From Candidatus Uhrbacteria bacterium (GTDB taxonomy: Bacteria > Patescibacteriota > Patescibacteriia > UBA9934 > GWF2-40-263): 12,747 nucleotides of DNA. The translations under genes were made by a program, and so were the position numbers. The DNA lies in assembly GCA_003511125.1 (NCBI GenBank), contig DOJV01000059.1, positions 4,643-17,389 on the forward strand. The letters run 5' to 3'. Below, one piece after another: positions 1 through 6,826 of the stretch (positions within the stretch are counted from its first letter, which is position 1; each line of letters begins with the position of its first letter). The notes beneath the pieces were generated by a model, which was given only the letters and a program-made list of their open reading frames with translations, was not told the origin of the DNA and ran no database searches.

Positions 1-9
1 TTGAAAAAT

Positions 10-15
10 TATGAT
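10..15 (+). promoter_or_regulatory. possible -10 box of the alkD-like gene
   Basis: TATGAT matches the sigma-70 -10 consensus at 5 of 6 positions and lies 14 nt before the ATG at 30. This would give a leader of only about 8 nt, in keeping with the missing Shine-Dalgarno sequence. The -35 element would lie before the window, so it cannot be checked. Confidence 0.3.
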
Positions 16-29
16 AAGATGATATAGCT

Positions 30-752
30 ATGAATAATTTTGAGATTTTAAAAAAACTGCGGGTCGAGCTTAAAGCTGGTATTGATCGGAAAATTAAAAA
101 AGACAACCAACGTTTTTTCAAAGAAAAAATTCTTTGTTACGGAGTCCGTACACCGTTGGTTCGTCGTCTGTCCAAAAAGTATTTTCAAGAAATTAAAGGC
201 CTTGGCAAGGTTCGGATTTTTAAACTTTGCGAGGAACTCTTGAAAAATAAATATAACGAAGAAGCTACGGTGGCCATTCAATGGGCCACCGAGTTTAAGA
301 AAGATTTTACAGAAAAAGATTTTGCAATTTTTGAAAACTGGCTCAAGAGGTATATTGATAATTGGGGTAAGGACGATGATTTTTGTTTCCACCTCGTTCA
401 GCCGCTAATCAAAAAATATCCCGAGCTCGTGGAAAAAGTTAAGGCCTGGTCGCGATCAAAAAATATCTGGCTCCGTCGAGCTTCGGCCGTAAGTTTTATT
501 TCTACCTCCGGTGCTTTCTATACCACCAATCATTCACTCCGTGATATTTTCGAGGTCGCTGACAGTCTTCTTGAGGATCCAGAAGACTTGGTTCAAAAAG
601 GCTACGGCTGGATGCTAAAGTCAGCCTCGGTCAAACATCAAAAAGAAGTTTTTGATTTTTTAAAAAAACGAAAAAAACAGCTACCTCGAGTAGCCCTAAG
701 ATACGCCATCGAAAAAATGCCGGAGAGGTTGAGGAGAGAAATCATGAAATAA
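30..752 (+). CDS. DNA alkylation repair protein, AlkD-like
   Basis: 240-residue all-helical protein matching the AlkD DNA glycosylase family (HEAT-like repeats), which removes N3- and N7-alkylated purines without flipping the base. By eye, the residues known as Trp109, Asp113, Arg148 and Trp187 in Bacillus cereus AlkD have counterparts: Trp112 and Asp116 in the NWGKDDD segment, Arg149/Arg150 in the IWLRR segment, and Trp194 in the VQKGYGWML segment. The N-terminal YGVRTPLVR motif (37-45) and C-terminal LPRVALRYAIEKMP (218-231) are typical of the family. Length fits AlkD. No Shine-Dalgarno sequence precedes the ATG. A TATGAT box at 10-15 could serve as the -10 of a promoter with a very short leader. 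The gene is cytosolic, stands alone at the window edge and is followed by 123 bp of non-coding sequence. The family call is solid; enzymatic activity is inferred. Confidence 0.9.
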   Translation: MNNFEILKKLRVELKAGIDRKIKKDNQRFFKEKILCYGVRTPLVRRLSKKYFQEIKGLGKVRIFKLCEELLKNKYNEEATVAIQWATEFKKDFTEKDFAIFENWLKRYIDNWGKDDDFCFHLVQPLIKKYPELVEKVKAWSRSKNIWLRRASAVSFISTSGAFYTTNHSLRDIFEVADSLLEDPEDLVQKGYGWMLKSASVKHQKEVFDFLKKRKKQLPRVALRYAIEKMPERLRREIMK

Positions 753-760
753 ATTTCATG
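743..760. repeat. perfect inverted repeat across the alkD-like stop codon
   Basis: CATGAAAT (743-750), a 2-nt centre (AA) and ATTTCATG (753-760) form a perfect 8-bp inverted repeat that includes the TAA stop codon (750-752). It is AT-rich and has no T-tract after it. It may be a weak 3'-end structure or a protein-binding palindrome rather than an intrinsic terminator. Confidence 0.5.
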
Positions 761-836
761 TTCAAGCTTGAATAATTTTCGTTCACACTCTGAATCATTT
801 TAGTCAACTAAAGTAATCCACAAGTGTTCAAGCTTG
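759..836. repeat. pair of 12-bp direct repeats around HindIII-like palindromes
   Basis: TGTTCAAGCTTG occurs at 759-770 and again at 825-836, 66 bp apart. Each copy contains the palindrome CAAGCTTG; the first extends to TTCAAGCTTGAA (761-772). Between them lies a further inverted repeat, TTTAGT-CA-ACTAAA (799-812). This intergenic stretch contains no gene. The arrangement resembles an operator region upstream of the small gene at 876, but no regulator can be named. Confidence 0.5.
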
Positions 837-863
837 CTTTTTTGACAAAACCGTGGCTTAATT
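834..863 (+). promoter_or_regulatory. weak candidate promoter for the tandem small genes
   Basis: TTGCTT (834-839) and CTTAAT (857-862) are 17 bp apart and could be -35 and -10 elements. A perfect TTGACA at 842-847 lies within the spacer but has no good -10 box 15-19 bp downstream. The second direct-repeat copy (825-836) overlaps the proposed -35. The assignment is tentative. Confidence 0.25.
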
Positions 864-875
864 AGAGGTAGGAAT

Positions 876-1319
876 ATGAAATGCTTTCTTCCGCATTTCC
901 CGTCGGAGAAAGCGGTCGAGCTTATGCGTTGGTTTGGTTATGCCGCGCACCGAGAAGATGGTTTCATGAGCTTCGTTCGTTCTCCGTTTGCGCCAGAGTC
1001 GCGGTTTCCGCGCTTCCACGCTTCGGTTTATCCAATCGACGGTGGACTCAGGGTTAATATTCATTTAGATCAAGAAGACATTGCCGACGGGCAAGGAAAC
1101 CACCAGTTTGTTTGGGCTTACCGTAATCCGTTGGTCTTGGACGAAGGTCGACGACTAGAAGGGTTTTTGGATCAAGCCCGAGAAAAAATCTTTTTTAAAC
1201 CGCCAGCAGTTTCCCCACCAACTCCAAAAGTTGTTCCGCGAAAAATCAATTCTAATTCCACTTCCAAAAAAATAATCTCTTTTCTCTCCAAACAAAAAAT
1301 ATTATGCAGACTTTTTTAG
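876..1319 (+). CDS. conserved hypothetical protein, first of a tandem paralog pair
   Basis: 147 residues of unknown function. The N-terminal 105 residues align by eye along their whole length with the next gene. Shared features are LMRxxGY (about 16-22), an aromatic-Pro-x-aromatic-His-Ala segment (RFPRFHA, 43-49), and a GG-hydrophobic-N-I-HLDQ strand (56-66). The core looks like a small alpha/beta domain. The C-terminal 40 residues are a Pro/Lys/Ser-rich linker ending in a short hydrophobic tail and are not shared. No signal peptide or membrane segment is evident. The start is supported by a good Shine-Dalgarno (AGAGGTAGG) just before the ATG. The 3' end overlaps the following gene by 16 nt, suggesting translational coupling. 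From memory, similar HLDQ-containing short proteins occur in candidate-phyla genomes; no function can be assigned. Confidence 0.8.
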   Translation: MKCFLPHFPSEKAVELMRWFGYAAHREDGFMSFVRSPFAPESRFPRFHASVYPIDGGLRVNIHLDQEDIADGQGNHQFVWAYRNPLVLDEGRRLEGFLDQAREKIFFKPPAVSPPTPKVVPRKINSNSTSKKIISFLSKQKILCRLF

Positions 1320-1669
1320 CTGGACCTTTGCCTGATAACGCCCGTAATCTCATGCGTCGTCTCGGGTACGGCGAACACATTGGCCATGGCGGGCAACTAA
1401 GTTACACTAAACGCATTTCTGGTGAGGTTTATCCGCATTACCACGCTTATATTGAAGACAAAAATGGCGGTATTCAAATAAATCTCCATCTCGATCAGAA
1501 ACCATCGAATCTCGGTTCCGGTGCCATGCACGCTGGCGAATACGAGGGGCCGTTAGTCGAAAAAGAAATGACTCGTTTGCGCAATATGGTTTCTTCCATG
1601 TCGGCGCCGCCAAGTAGTGAAGCTGATCCTGAAGAGAAAAAAGGCTTTTGGGGTGGCTTGTTCGGTTAA
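1304..1669 (+). CDS. conserved hypothetical protein, second of a tandem paralog pair
   Basis: 121 residues, paralogous to the upstream gene. Matching segments are LMRRLGY (16-22), YPHYHAYI (43-50), and GGIQINLHLDQ (55-65), followed by a Gly/Ser/His-containing loop and EYEGPLVEKEMTRL (79-92). The conserved His residues (His46, His48, His62) and Asp64 could form a metal or catalytic site, but this is inference. The C-terminus is an acidic linker ending in KKGFWGGLFG, a small aromatic/glycine tail. The ATG lies inside the 3' end of the upstream gene in a different frame (16-nt overlap). It has no recognisable Shine-Dalgarno, so translation may depend on coupling to the upstream gene. Cytosolic by appearance; function unknown. 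Confidence 0.8.
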   Translation: MQTFLAGPLPDNARNLMRRLGYGEHIGHGGQLSYTKRISGEVYPHYHAYIEDKNGGIQINLHLDQKPSNLGSGAMHAGEYEGPLVEKEMTRLRNMVSSMSAPPSSEADPEEKKGFWGGLFG

Positions 1670-1697
1670 TAACTTTTTTCCAATAATTCAAAAAATT

Positions 1698-1706
1698 TGC
1701 TAAAAT
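1698..1706 (+). promoter_or_regulatory. extended -10 promoter element before the first EamA gene
   Basis: TGCTAAAAT (TG, one base, then TAAAAT) is a good extended -10 element. The -35 region 17 bp upstream (TTCCAA) is poor, as is usual for extended -10 promoters. Transcription would begin near 1713, only 6-8 nt before the ATG at 1720, giving an almost leaderless mRNA. This fits the lack of a Shine-Dalgarno sequence. Confidence 0.45.
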
Positions 1707-1719
1707 ATTCTTATCTTGT

Positions 1720-2580
1720 ATGGGAATATTTTTTGCTTTTCTGGCTCTATTTTCTTGGGGTATCGGCGATTTTTTAATTCAGCGCAGTACTCGGCGTTTT
1801 GGTGATGGTCTGGCGATGTTTTTTGTTACGGCTTTTGGTTCAATAGCTTTACTACCATTTGTTTTTCGGGAAATGGGTTTTTTATTGGATCCGATAAATT
1901 TAGCGATCCTGTTTTTTACCAGCGCGATTTTATTGTTTGCCGGGCTTTTGGATTTTGAAGCTTTGCGTGTCGGCAAAATTGCCGTGGTCGAGCCAATTTA
2001 CGCCATCGAGATTCCGGTTACTGCGGCCTTAAGTTGGTTACTTATTAACGAGCGTTTGAATTTTTTTCAATTTTTGCTGATTTTTTTGGTAGTCTTGGGA
2101 ATCGTTTTGGTTTCGGTTAAAAATTTCAAACATTTTAAAAGAGCTCATTTGGAAAGAGGTGTTTGGATAGCTGTGGTGGCAAATCTTTGCATGGGCGCGG
2201 CCAATTTTTTGGTTGGCGTTTCGGCGCGTGAAACCAGTCCGTTGTTTATAAATTGGTTTATTGATGTTTTTGTGGCTGTAGCCATGATCGGTTATTTAAT
2301 GCATTCAGGTCGGGCCGGAAAAATCGTTCAGGTTTGGAAAAAGGAAAAGCGGTTGATTTTAGCGGTCAGTTTTTTTGATAATTTGGCCTGGGTGGCTTAT
2401 GCTGCGGCGACTATTTTTATTCCCATCGCCATCGCCATTGGTATTAGTGAAAGTTATATTGCTTTGGCGGTTGTTCTTGGTTTGATTTTTAATAAAGAAA
2501 AGCTGGTTTGGCATCAAAAAATTGGTTTAATAATTACGGTTTTAGCCGCGGTTTCTTTGGCTTGCTTTTCTAAATTTTAA
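1720..2580 (+). CDS. EamA/DMT-family transporter, copy 1
   Basis: 286-residue integral membrane protein of the drug/metabolite transporter superfamily with about ten predicted membrane helices (roughly 2-20, 31-49, 60-77, 84-107, 117-133, 148-168, 174-194, 211-230, 233-258, 266-283). These form two five-helix EamA repeats. Repeat 1 ends with the family-like VVEPIYAIEIPVTAALSWL segment (89-107) and an NERL turn. Repeat 2 ends with ESYIALAVVLG (244-254) and NKEKL. Length is normal. Members export or import small metabolites at the cytoplasmic membrane; the substrate cannot be told. It is a clear paralog of the gene at 5955-6818, with near-identical N-termini (MGIFFAFLAL). It is followed after 6 nt by the P-type ATPase gene, suggesting one transcript. 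Confidence 0.88.
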   Translation: MGIFFAFLALFSWGIGDFLIQRSTRRFGDGLAMFFVTAFGSIALLPFVFREMGFLLDPINLAILFFTSAILLFAGLLDFEALRVGKIAVVEPIYAIEIPVTAALSWLLINERLNFFQFLLIFLVVLGIVLVSVKNFKHFKRAHLERGVWIAVVANLCMGAANFLVGVSARETSPLFINWFIDVFVAVAMIGYLMHSGRAGKIVQVWKKEKRLILAVSFFDNLAWVAYAAATIFIPIAIAIGISESYIALAVVLGLIFNKEKLVWHQKIGLIITVLAAVSLACFSKF

Positions 2581-2586
2581 TATTTT

Positions 2587-5091
2587 ATGTCTTTTAAAAA
2601 TTTTAGCGTTTTAAGTATCCACGAGGTTTTAAAACATCTTAAAACCAACGAAAAAGGTTTGACCTCGGTCGAAGCGGTTAGTCGGCTTGAGTGTTGTGGG
2701 AAAAACGAATTTCGAGTTTCGGCCGTGACTTGGTGGCAGGTGTTGTTGCGCCAATTCAAGTCGCCGTTTTTGTATTTGCTGGTGGCGGCCGCGGTTTTGG
2801 CTTTTGTCCTTGGAGAAAGAATTGACGCGATCATGATCGCCGCTTTTGTGGTTATTAATGTCTTGATCGGTTTTGCTCAAGAGTATCATTCAGAAAAAGC
2901 CGTAGCCATGTTAAAAAAAATGGTTTCCTCGAAAGTCTTAGTTTGTCGCGACGGCAAAGAAGTTTTACTCGACAGCAGGGAATTGGTTCCCGGTGATTGT
3001 GTGATTTTGAAAAATGGCGATCGTCTTCAGGCGGATTTGCGATGGATCAAGGTTGATAATCTTTTAGTCAACGAATCGGTTTTGACCGGTGAGTCAGTGC
3101 TGGTGGAAAAAACCGTCGAACCATTAGATCAAGCGGCGACTGATTTTTTTTCTGCGAAAAATATCGGTTTTTCCGGCACAAGCGTGGCGGCCGGCCGCGG
3201 ACTCGGTATTGTTGTGGCCACCGGAGCCGAAGTTGAGTTTAATAAAATTGCAGGTTTGGCGACGCAAACCGAAGCCCCAGGGCCTTTTGAAAAAGGTATC
3301 GCCGAGTTTAGCTCGTTTATTCTTCGTTTGATTCTTTTGACATTGTTGGCGGTTTTTTTGCTCAATTGGTTGATCAAAGGCGGATCAGCTGATATTCCAG
3401 AGTTGTTGATTTTTTCGATTGCCTTGGCCGTTTCGGTTATCCCAGAGGCTCTGCCACTTGTTACTACCATGACTCTTTCGCGCGGAGCTTTGCGTTTGGC
3501 TAAAAAGAAAGTCGTGGCCAAAAAACTTTCGGCTATCGAAGATTTGGGGAGCATTGATATTTTGTGCACTGACAAAACCGGTACGGTTACGGAAAATTTG
3601 ATGCGTGTTGCCGGAATTTTTTCCGACAATGAAAATAAATGTTTGCGTTTGTCGGCTCTGGCCGCACCGCCTGTTGATCCGAAGACCTCGGTTTTGCGCG
3701 CTAATTTTGACGGCGCGATTTTGGATTATTTGTCCGAGGATCTTCGTTCTCAAATCAGAACAGTCGAACGCGAGAATGAGATTCCTTTTGATCCTATCCG
3801 TCGATGGAATAGCGTAGTTGTCGAGGAGGACGGAAAAAAGATTTTGATTGTCCGCGGCGCGCCCGAAGAACTGATAAAATTATCTTTGATCAAGAAGACT
3901 GAAATTGAAAAAATTAATAATTGGGTTTCTTTGCAAGGTCATCAAGGCAACCGTGTTTTGGCTGTGGCTTTTCGAGAAAGCAAAAAAGAATCCGTTCGAG
4001 CAGAAGACGGCGGTTTGACCTTTGCTGGCGTGGTTGCTTTTGCCGATCCGGTAAAAGCTACGGCCGCATCAGCCATTGCCGAAGCGAACAAACTTGGTGT
4101 TCAAGTAAAGATTTTGACCGGCGACAGTTTGGAAGTGGCCGGCTCGGTGGCCCAAAAAATCGGTTTGATAAAATCATTTGATCAAGTTATTTCCGGCGAG
4201 GCTTGGACCAAGTTGCCGGAAGCCGAACGTGCGGTCGCGGCTTTGAAGTATGCGGTTTTCGCTCGGGTCACACCGGAACATAAATTTTTAATCATCAAAG
4301 CGTTAAAAGAAAAATTTGAGGTCGGTTTTCTTGGCGACGGCATTAACGATGCTCCGGCTTTGAAAATCGCTCATGTCGGTTTGGCGGTTGACGACGCCAG
4401 CGATGTGGCGCGCGAGGCCGCGGATTTGGTTTTGCTTGATCATGATTTGAGTGTCATTGTTTCCGGTATTCGAGAAGGCCGAGAGATTTTTGCCAATACC
4501 TCGAAATATATCAAAGTGACTTTAACCTCAAACTTCGGAAATTTTATTGCTGTGGCCATTGCCACTCTTTTGATTGATTTTCTTCCAATGTTGCCGATTC
4601 AACTTTTGCTTCTGAATCTCTTGTCCGACTTCCCAATGATCGCCATTGCCACTGACAATGTGGATGCCGAAGAATTGAAACGCCCGCGTCATTATAATGT
4701 CAGAGAGATTGCGACGGCTGCTCTGGTTCTTGGTGTGGTTAGCACAATCTTTGATTTGATTTTTTTCTGGATTTTTTCTCGCATTTCGCCAGAAGTTTTA
4801 TGGACAAACTGGTTTATTGCCAGTGTTTTGACCGAGTTGATTCTGATTTTGTCTCTGCGCACCAAAAAACCGTTCTTCCGCGCCAAGCGCCCGGCAACCG
4901 TTCTCATCTCGCTCGCTCTGATCGGCGCGGCCGTGGCGATTATTATTCCCATCACCACTCTTGGACAAAAATGGTTTCATTTTGTCAGTCCGACACCAGA
5001 GTATTTAGCAATAATTTTCAGTTTGGTTCTTGCTTATTTCGTCATGACCGAGACAGTGAAGTTGGTTTATTATCGAATAAAAACGAAATAA
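2587..5091 (+). CDS. P-type cation-transporting ATPase, MgtA-like
   Basis: 834-residue membrane cation pump with a complete set of P-type ATPase motifs. These are an N-terminal cation-ATPase domain (1-75), TGES of the actuator domain (167-170), PEALP in membrane helix 4 (286-290), the phosphorylated aspartate Asp329 in DKTGTVTEN, RGAPE in the nucleotide-binding domain (423-427; usually KGAPE), and GDGINDAP (583-590). Helix 6 carries Asn677 and Asp681, spaced like SERCA Asn796 and Asp800. The SNFGN segment (648-652) followed by FLPMLPIQLLLLN and a KRPR turn resembles bacterial MgtA/MgtB (P3B) Mg2+ importers. However, helix 4 has PEALP rather than the PEMLP of MgtA, and the N-terminus is shorter. 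Mg2+ import is therefore likely but Ca2+ or another cation is possible. There is no N-terminal heavy-metal domain or CPC motif, so it is not a P1B pump. No Mg2+ riboswitch-like leader fits in the 6-nt gap. Confidence 0.93.
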   Translation: MSFKNFSVLSIHEVLKHLKTNEKGLTSVEAVSRLECCGKNEFRVSAVTWWQVLLRQFKSPFLYLLVAAAVLAFVLGERIDAIMIAAFVVINVLIGFAQEYHSEKAVAMLKKMVSSKVLVCRDGKEVLLDSRELVPGDCVILKNGDRLQADLRWIKVDNLLVNESVLTGESVLVEKTVEPLDQAATDFFSAKNIGFSGTSVAAGRGLGIVVATGAEVEFNKIAGLATQTEAPGPFEKGIAEFSSFILRLILLTLLAVFLLNWLIKGGSADIPELLIFSIALAVSVIPEALPLVTTMTLSRGALRLAKKKVVAKKLSAIEDLGSIDILCTDKTGTVTENLMRVAGIFSDNENKCLRLSALAAPPVDPKTSVLRANFDGAILDYLSEDLRSQIRTVERENEIPFDPIRRWNSVVVEEDGKKILIVRGAPEELIKLSLIKKTEIEKINNWVSLQGHQGNRVLAVAFRESKKESVRAEDGGLTFAGVVAFADPVKATAASAIAEANKLGVQVKILTGDSLEVAGSVAQKIGLIKSFDQVISGEAWTKLPEAERAVAALKYAVFARVTPEHKFLIIKALKEKFEVGFLGDGINDAPALKIAHVGLAVDDASDVAREAADLVLLDHDLSVIVSGIREGREIFANTSKYIKVTLTSNFGNFIAVAIATLLIDFLPMLPIQLLLLNLLSDFPMIAIATDNVDAEELKRPRHYNVREIATAALVLGVVSTIFDLIFFWIFSRISPEVLWTNWFIASVLTELILILSLRTKKPFFRAKRPATVLISLALIGAAVAIIIPITTLGQKWFHFVSPTPEYLAIIFSLVLAYFVMTETVKLVYYRIKTK

Positions 5092-5116
5092 AAAATAATT
5101 TTTAACCTGTAAAAAT

Positions 5117-5950
5117 ATGAAAAAAACAAAACTTGCCCTTTTTGAAGGTCAAAAAATTCGTCGTCATTGGGATGACAAGCATGAATTATGGTATTTTTCG
5201 GTTATTGATGTTATTGAGGTTTTAGTCGACTCAAGTATTCCAAAAAGATATTGGAGTGATTTGAAAATAAAATTAAAAAATGAAGGGAGTGAGGTGTACG
5301 AAAAAATCGTACAACTGAAATTTGTCGCTTCCGATGGCAAATATTACGCATCCGACGCTGCCGATACCGAGGTCTTGATGCGTCTAATTCAATCGATTCC
5401 TTCACCAAAAGCCGAACCGTTTAAGTTATGGCTCGCTCGAACAGGTTATGAAAGATTGGAAGAAACTGCTGATCCGGAAATTGCCATCAACCGCGCTTTG
5501 AAAACATATTTGAAGAAGGGCTACAGTCTGGATTGGATAAACCAACGACTCAAGAGCATTGAAATCCGAAAAGCTTTGACCGACGAATGGGAAAATTGCG
5601 GAGTTAAAGAAGGCAAAGAATTTGCGATTTTGACTGATGAAATGGTTCAGACTTGGGCCGGGTTGACCACCAGAGAATATAAAAAACTTAAGGGTCTTAA
5701 AAAAGAAAATTTGCGAGACAACATGACGAATTTGGAATTGGTTTTGAATATGCTTGCTGAGGTCTCGACCGCGGAAATTTCTAAAAAGCAAAAACCGGAA
5801 GGTTTGGAAAAAAATAAGGGTGTGGCTCGAAAAGGCGGATTTGCCGCAAAAAAGGCACGGCTGGAAATCGAAAAACAAACAGGCGAGAAAATCGTGACTT
5901 CGAGAAACGCTAAACAATTACAATTAAAAAAGACTTTGAAGATTAAATAA
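5117..5950 (+). CDS. Bro-N / DinD-like DNA-associated protein
   Basis: 277-residue cytosolic protein resembling the Bro-N antirepressor-like family and DNA-damage-inducible protein D. The N-terminal domain (about 5-115) has the typical opening LFEGQKIRRHWDD, WYFSVIDVIEVLVDS, PKRYWSDLKIKL and SDGKYYASDAADTEVLMRLIQSIPSPKAEPFKLWLA pieces. The middle is helical. The C-terminal part carries a glycine/lysine-rich motif (GGFAAKKARLEIE, 240-252) and TGEKIVTSRNA (255-264), as in DinD-type proteins. E. coli DinD is 274 residues, so length agrees. No LexA box is recognisable upstream; the gap from the ATPase gene is 25 nt. No phage genes surround it, so it behaves like a chromosomal family member. A regulatory or DNA-damage role is inferred from the family only. 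Confidence 0.85.
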   Translation: MKKTKLALFEGQKIRRHWDDKHELWYFSVIDVIEVLVDSSIPKRYWSDLKIKLKNEGSEVYEKIVQLKFVASDGKYYASDAADTEVLMRLIQSIPSPKAEPFKLWLARTGYERLEETADPEIAINRALKTYLKKGYSLDWINQRLKSIEIRKALTDEWENCGVKEGKEFAILTDEMVQTWAGLTTREYKKLKGLKKENLRDNMTNLELVLNMLAEVSTAEISKKQKPEGLEKNKGVARKGGFAAKKARLEIEKQTGEKIVTSRNAKQLQLKKTLKIK

Positions 5951-5954
5951 AACT

Positions 5955-6818
5955 ATGGGCATTTTCTTCGCTTTTTTGGCATTGATCGGCTGGGGGCTCG
6001 GGGATTTTTTGATTCAACACAGCGCTAGGCGGTCGAGCACGACCGTGGCGATTATTTTTGTCACCGCGGCCGCGACTTTGATTTTTTTACCGTTTGTTGT
6101 TTATCAATGGCCGACAGTTTTTTCCGTTCATTTGTTTTGGTTTTTGCTTTTGGCAGGTTTGGGAGTGTTAATTACCGCGCCGCTCGGTTTTGAGGCCTTG
6201 CGAGTCGGGAAAATGTCCGTGGTGGCGCCGATTTATTCTTTTGAAGTGGTGTTTGTGGTTTTGTTGAGCCGCTTGACGATCGGCGAGCGTCTGGATTTTT
6301 GGCAATCGGCTCTTGTTGCAATTTTATTTGTCGGCTTGTTTTTGGTTTCCACGGAAAAATTTTCCGAGCTTAAAAAAATCACCACCGAACGCGGAGCGGG
6401 TTTGGCGATTTTATCGACTTTGGGTTTGGCTTATCTTAATCTTCTCTACGGCATTATTGCCAGAGAAAGCGGGCCGTTTTTGGGAGTTTGGTTTGCCAAC
6501 GCTTTCACTTGTCTGATTTTTTTATTTTTCTTGTTCGGTCGCGGCCGAAGCAAGGAACTCGTTTCGGTTTGGCGAAAACATAAAACATTAATGATCGCCG
6601 CCGGAGTTGTTACTAGCTCGGCTTGGGTTTTCTATTCTTTTGCCGCCATTTATCTGCCGATTACTATCGCGACCGGCATTACTCAAGGTTATGTCGCGTT
6701 GGCGGTGATGCTTGGAATTTTGTACAATAAAGAACAGTTGCGGTCGCATCAAGTTTTCGGGTTGGTTATTACGATCGCGGCGGCGATTTATTTGGCATTT
6801 GTTACTAATACGATTTGA
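5955..6818 (+). CDS. EamA/DMT-family transporter, copy 2
   Basis: 287-residue ten-helix membrane protein of the EamA/DMT family, paralogous to the gene at 1720-2580. Both begin with MGIFFAFLAL followed by a WGxGDFLIQ segment, share FEALRVGK near residue 80, an ER turn after helix 4, and a VALAV/IALAV helix with an NKE turn near the C-terminus. The loops differ most. The start lies 4 nt after the DinD-like stop codon, with the spacer AACT directly before the ATG and no Shine-Dalgarno. The gene is probably co-transcribed with both neighbours. The substrate is unknown; two divergent copies may differ in substrate or may interact. Confidence 0.88.
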   Translation: MGIFFAFLALIGWGLGDFLIQHSARRSSTTVAIIFVTAAATLIFLPFVVYQWPTVFSVHLFWFLLLAGLGVLITAPLGFEALRVGKMSVVAPIYSFEVVFVVLLSRLTIGERLDFWQSALVAILFVGLFLVSTEKFSELKKITTERGAGLAILSTLGLAYLNLLYGIIARESGPFLGVWFANAFTCLIFLFFLFGRGRSKELVSVWRKHKTLMIAAGVVTSSAWVFYSFAAIYLPITIATGITQGYVALAVMLGILYNKEQLRSHQVFGLVITIAAAIYLAFVTNTI

Positions 6819-6826
6819 TAAAACCT

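Noticed and set aside
842..847. Perfect TTGACA as a -35 box
   Set aside because: No acceptable -10 sequence is found 15-19 bp downstream; the downstream stretch is the Shine-Dalgarno region of the gene at 876.
3129..3629. 166-codon open frame on the minus strand inside the P-type ATPase gene
   Set aside because: It lies wholly within a gene with intact catalytic motifs and has a low-complexity composition typical of an antisense shadow.
5426..5917. 163-codon minus-strand open frame within the DinD-like gene
   Set aside because: Phe/Ser/Gln-rich antisense translation of a lysine-rich gene, with no promoter, ribosome-binding site or recognisable domain.
5117..5950. Prophage or mobile element indicated by the Bro-N/DinD gene
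   Set aside because: No integrase, transposase, structural phage gene or attachment repeat is seen nearby.
6815..6826. TTG at 6815 as the start of the GHKL-HExxH gene
   Set aside because: An ATG four codons later is more likely; the spacing of stop codon, a few bases and ATG matches the neighbouring junctions.
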